NCBI RefSeq assembly: GCF_014698835.1
Contig: NZ_JACJTU010000034.1
Coordinates: 19,046-83,045, forward strand
Reading direction: 5' to 3'
Source: Nostoc paludosum FACHB-159
Lineage (GTDB): Bacteria; Cyanobacteriota; Cyanobacteriia; Cyanobacteriales; Nostocaceae
DNA length: 64,000 bases
Shown: one piece after another, positions 62,901-64,000 of the stretch
Layout: each line of letters opens with the position of its first letter
Numbering within the stretch: position 1 is the stretch's first letter
Translations under genes and position numbers: made by a program
The notes under the pieces: generated by a model
Database searches by the model: none
What the model was told of the DNA's origin: nothing
What the model saw: only the letters and a program-made list of their open reading frames with translations

Positions 62901-63773
62901 CGGAATATAAGGTTGTTTGGTAACGACGTGTTTGCGGTAAAGAAGAATGCCTATAACTGGAGACTGGGGAGTAGAAGACGTGGAGAGTGGGTGACGCGGG
63001 GACGCGGAGAGTATTTGTGATACATTTCCTACATTGAACTGTCCCTGCATTCCCACATCCTCTTTCCCCGCATCTCCGTGTCCCCGCGTCCCCGCGTCCT
63101 TGTGCCGATACCATTCCAAATATTCACGCGGCGATGCAAAAAACCCTGAATAGTCGGGATGGAGTAACCCCATATTCGGCGTTTCTACTGGTGGGGGAAT
63201 GTCGCCGACTTTTAAACCTAAGTATTTTTCTGCCAGTGTCCAGAATAATGAAGCGACGTTTTCTGAACCGCCTGCATTCCAGTAACCATAGATAATTAAC
63301 CAGTTGCGTAAGTCTTGGACTTTTTGTACTGGCACGTATTTGAGGAGTTTCGGGCCAATTTTTAAGAAACTGATGTAACCTGCGAGTTTGTCTTCTTCCC
63401 GTCCGTTGCTGAATTTGTCGAGGATGAATTTAACTGGTTTGGGCATTCCTTTGGGTTTATCGCCAATGGCAAAATCACCCAGCTTGGTTAAACTCATCAA
63501 TTCCAAGGCTGACTCAAACACCAGCCGAATGGGAATTTGGGCAATGCGATCGCGCAACCACACAACTTGGTCATAATCAAATAGTAAGCTGCCGAAAAAC
63601 ACATCCGCACCATCGAGTGCTGCTTCTACTTGTTGGCGTTTGCTTGTAAGATCGCGATCGCTAAATACCCGAATATCCAACTGTGGACAGCCAGAGTTAG
63701 CCAAAAAAGCCGCTTTTCTGTACAAGTCAGCGTTAAACGATTCAAACCCAGCAACCAAGACGATGCGTTTCAT
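59937..63773 (-). CDS. chlH: Magnesium chelatase subunit H paralogue (ChlH/CobN family)
   Basis: Catalytic porphyrin-binding subunit of Mg-chelatase, acting at the first committed step of chlorophyll synthesis with ChlI and ChlD. 1278 residues. The N-terminus MKRIVLVAGFESFNADLY is unlike that of the main cyanobacterial ChlH as I recall it, so this is probably the second, shorter paralogue. HFGMHGTVEWLPGSPLGNTG is the family's metal or porphyrin-site motif, and the ending GFWQADDEKLDKLRQLYE-LTDEELEG is typical. Three low-complexity linkers (about residues 222-272, 529-553 and 821-845) come from repeat DNA in frame. Which pigment precursor it serves is not deducible. Confidence 0.88.
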   Translation of the reverse strand: MKRIVLVAGFESFNADLYRKAAFLANSGCPQLDIRVFSDRDLTSKRQQVEAALDGADVFFGSLLFDYDQVVWLRDRIAQIPIRLVFESALELMSLTKLGDFAIGDKPKGMPKPVKFILDKFSNGREEDKLAGYISFLKIGPKLLKYVPVQKVQDLRNWLIIYGYWNAGGSENVASLFWTLAEKYLGLKVGDIPPPVETPNMGLLHPDYSGFFASPREYLEWYRHKDAGTRGHGDAGKEDVGMQGQFNVGNVSQILSASPRHPLSTSSTPQSPVIGILLYRKHVVTKQPYIPQLIRRFEAAGLIPLPIFINGVEGHVAVRDWMTTDYESQQRKLRNIETPSLSSEAVKVDAIVSTIGFPLVGGPAGSMEAGRQVEVAKRILTAKNVPYIVAAPLLIQDIYSWTRQGIGGLQSVVLYALPELDGAIDTVPLGGLVGENIYLVPERVQRLIGRVKSWVALRQKPASERKIAIILYGFPPGYGAVGTAALLNVPRSLLKFLSALKDQGYTVGDLPEDGEELIRWVKQADESLNDTNNIPASPHPRVPASSSPASVNVRTLEKWLGYLRTSRIEKQWKSLTGTGIKTYGDEFQIGGVQLGNVWIGVQPPLGIQGDPMRLMFERDLTPHPQYAAYYKWLQNEFQADAIVHFGMHGTVEWLPGSPLGNTGYSWSDILLGDLPNLYIYAANNPSESILAKRRGYGVLISHNVPPYGRAGLYKELVALRDLISEYREDPEKNYALKEAICKKIVDTGLDADCPFEDAKKLGISFTPENIRMFSGHAFEHYLVELYEYLQVLENRLFSSGLHILGERPSEEELGSYLEAYFGEEEEINEPQRRKGRKEEREEEERLIRDLLMQSTDELTNLLRGLNGEYIPPAPGGDLLRDGVGVLPTGRNIHALDPYRMPSPGAYERGREIGRKIIAQHLEEYGKYPETVAVMLWGLDAIKTKGESLGILLELVGAEPVKEGTGRIVRYELKPLAEVGHPRIDVLGNLSGIFRDSFVNIIELLDDLFQRAADIDEPEDQNFIRKHALVLKAQGVENASARLFSNPAGDFGSLVNDKVVDGNWESGEELGNTWQSRNVFSYGRNDKGQARPEVLNTLLKTSDRIVQEIDSVEYGLTDIQEYYANTGGLKKAAEKQRGQKVTTSFVESFSKDTTPRNLDDLLRIEYRSKLVNPKWAQAMANQGSGGAFEISQRMTALIGWGGTADFTDNWVYDQAADTYALDAEMADKLRKANPEAFRNIVGRMLEAHGRGFWQADDEKLDKLRQLYELTDEELEGVTV
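61259..61290. repeat. CGCAAAGG-type repeat inside chlH
   Basis: TTTGCGTCCTTTGCGCC and TTTGCGGTTCG on the plus strand encode, on the minus strand, a charged linker NEPQRRKGRKEE. It matches the repeat family at 3584-3623. Confidence 0.75.
62121..62174. repeat. GACGCGGGG repeat inside chlH (second)
   Basis: Several GGACGCGGGG units in a row. On the minus strand they encode SPHPRVPASSSPASVN at about residues 534-550. Same family as the elements at 4592 and 62972. Confidence 0.75.
62972..63101. repeat. 130-bp GC-rich inverted repeat inside chlH (first)
   Basis: Left GACGCGGGGACGCGGAGAG and right CTCCGTGTCCCCGCGTCCC form an inverted repeat. In frame, the insert makes KDAGTRGHGDAGKEDVG and later SPRHPLSTSSTP. 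Its ends and codon frame match the element in the RluA-type gene. Confidence 0.8.
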
Positions 63774-63943
63774 GCCCGTAAGTTACGAAATATTTCTTCA
63801 CTTAAATTTTAAACGTGCTTTCAAGCTGATTGTTAAATATCTACCGCCAGATTCAGGTTAATAGACTTGTCCGAAATATTAACTTAGGAAAAGAAAAATG
63901 GTAAAACGTTAAATTGAGCGTCTACCATTTTTCGATATTAGTT

Positions 63944-64000
63944 ATGGTTTTTGATTATATCCAGAAATATCCCCACCGGACAAAACAAATTTTAGGGATT
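63944..64000 (+). CDS. Probable IS5-type transposase, start only
   Basis: The last 57 bases encode 19 residues, MVFDYIQKYPHRTKQILGI, cut by the window edge. The pattern Y-x2-K-P-x-RTKQ-LGI resembles the N-terminus of HTH-bearing IS5/IS4-like transposases common in cyanobacteria. The 80 bases before it include TTAATAGACTTGTCCG (63858-63873), which could hold the left end of the IS. This is a family impression from memory and needs the downstream sequence. Confidence 0.5.
   Translation, partial: MVFDYIQKYPHRTKQILGI

Noticed and set aside
1..64000. Prophage, integrative element or large defence island
   Set aside because: No integrase, phage structural gene or tRNA attachment site was seen. 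Accessory genes are scattered in small groups among housekeeping genes.

Overview
This window looks like chromosome of a filamentous, heterocyst-forming cyanobacterium of the Nostoc/Anabaena group. The evidence is a very dense scatter of the HIP1 octamer GCGATCGC, a magnesium-chelatase H subunit, a CruP-type carotenoid-cyclase paralogue, type 2 IPP isomerase, a stand-alone lipoxygenase, and the short heptamer and hairpin repeats typical of Nostoc intergenic DNA. No rRNA, tRNA or CRISPR array was seen.

Layout. 0-4 kb: a large LRR-Roc-COR-TIR (Roco) signalling protein and a truncated Uma2 nuclease. 4-13 kb: an RluA-type pseudouridine synthase, a membrane protein, a MerR/SDR divergent pair with a perfect 24-bp operator palindrome, proline iminopeptidase, a Nudix hydrolase, and an AraC/SDR divergent pair. 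13-18 kb: an operon of one SRPBCC protein and two tandem zinc alcohol dehydrogenases, then a DOPA-dioxygenase-like protein and a universal stress protein. 18-29 kb: an MltA-like murein hydrolase, murG, fni, a four-gene Gld-type ABC cluster (ATPase, permease, GldG, DUF4340) and purU. 29-36 kb: a DUF3140/DUF2945 pair, lipoxygenase, an M41-like membrane protease without an AAA domain, a GGDEF protein, an HMA metallochaperone and long gene-poor stretches. 36-45 kb: alaS, a pair of AIG1/Toc34-like GTPases, two colliding toxin-antitoxin modules, cruP and two paralogous membrane proteins. 45-55 kb: two exported proteins of unknown function, a PAS-Crp regulator, glpK, an MFS transporter and argC. 55-60 kb: an orphan ABC permease, a Doc toxin with an unrecognised 206-aa partner, a decayed second copy of the permease tail, two related repeat proteins (one with a PEP-CTERM end) and a fused HicB/HicA relic. 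60-64 kb: a ChlH paralogue and the start of a probable transposase.

How it fits together. Housekeeping genes (murG, alaS, fni, purU, argC, glpK) alternate with short accessory islands that carry conflict-type or signalling genes and their relics: Roco-TIR, a GTPase pair, Phd/PIN, DUF433/DUF5615, Doc and HicBA. Small mobile or repetitive elements are everywhere. Two about 110-bp elements with terminal inverted repeats, a 21-bp minisatellite and GC-rich hairpins are present, and some of the hairpins lie in frame inside rluA-like and chlH coding sequence. The strongest leads for something undescribed are the paired Toc34-like GTPases, the Doc toxin with its unusual partner beside a duplicated permease tail, and the paired repeat proteins at 57.7-59.8 kb. 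All family assignments were made by reading motifs; no database search was run.
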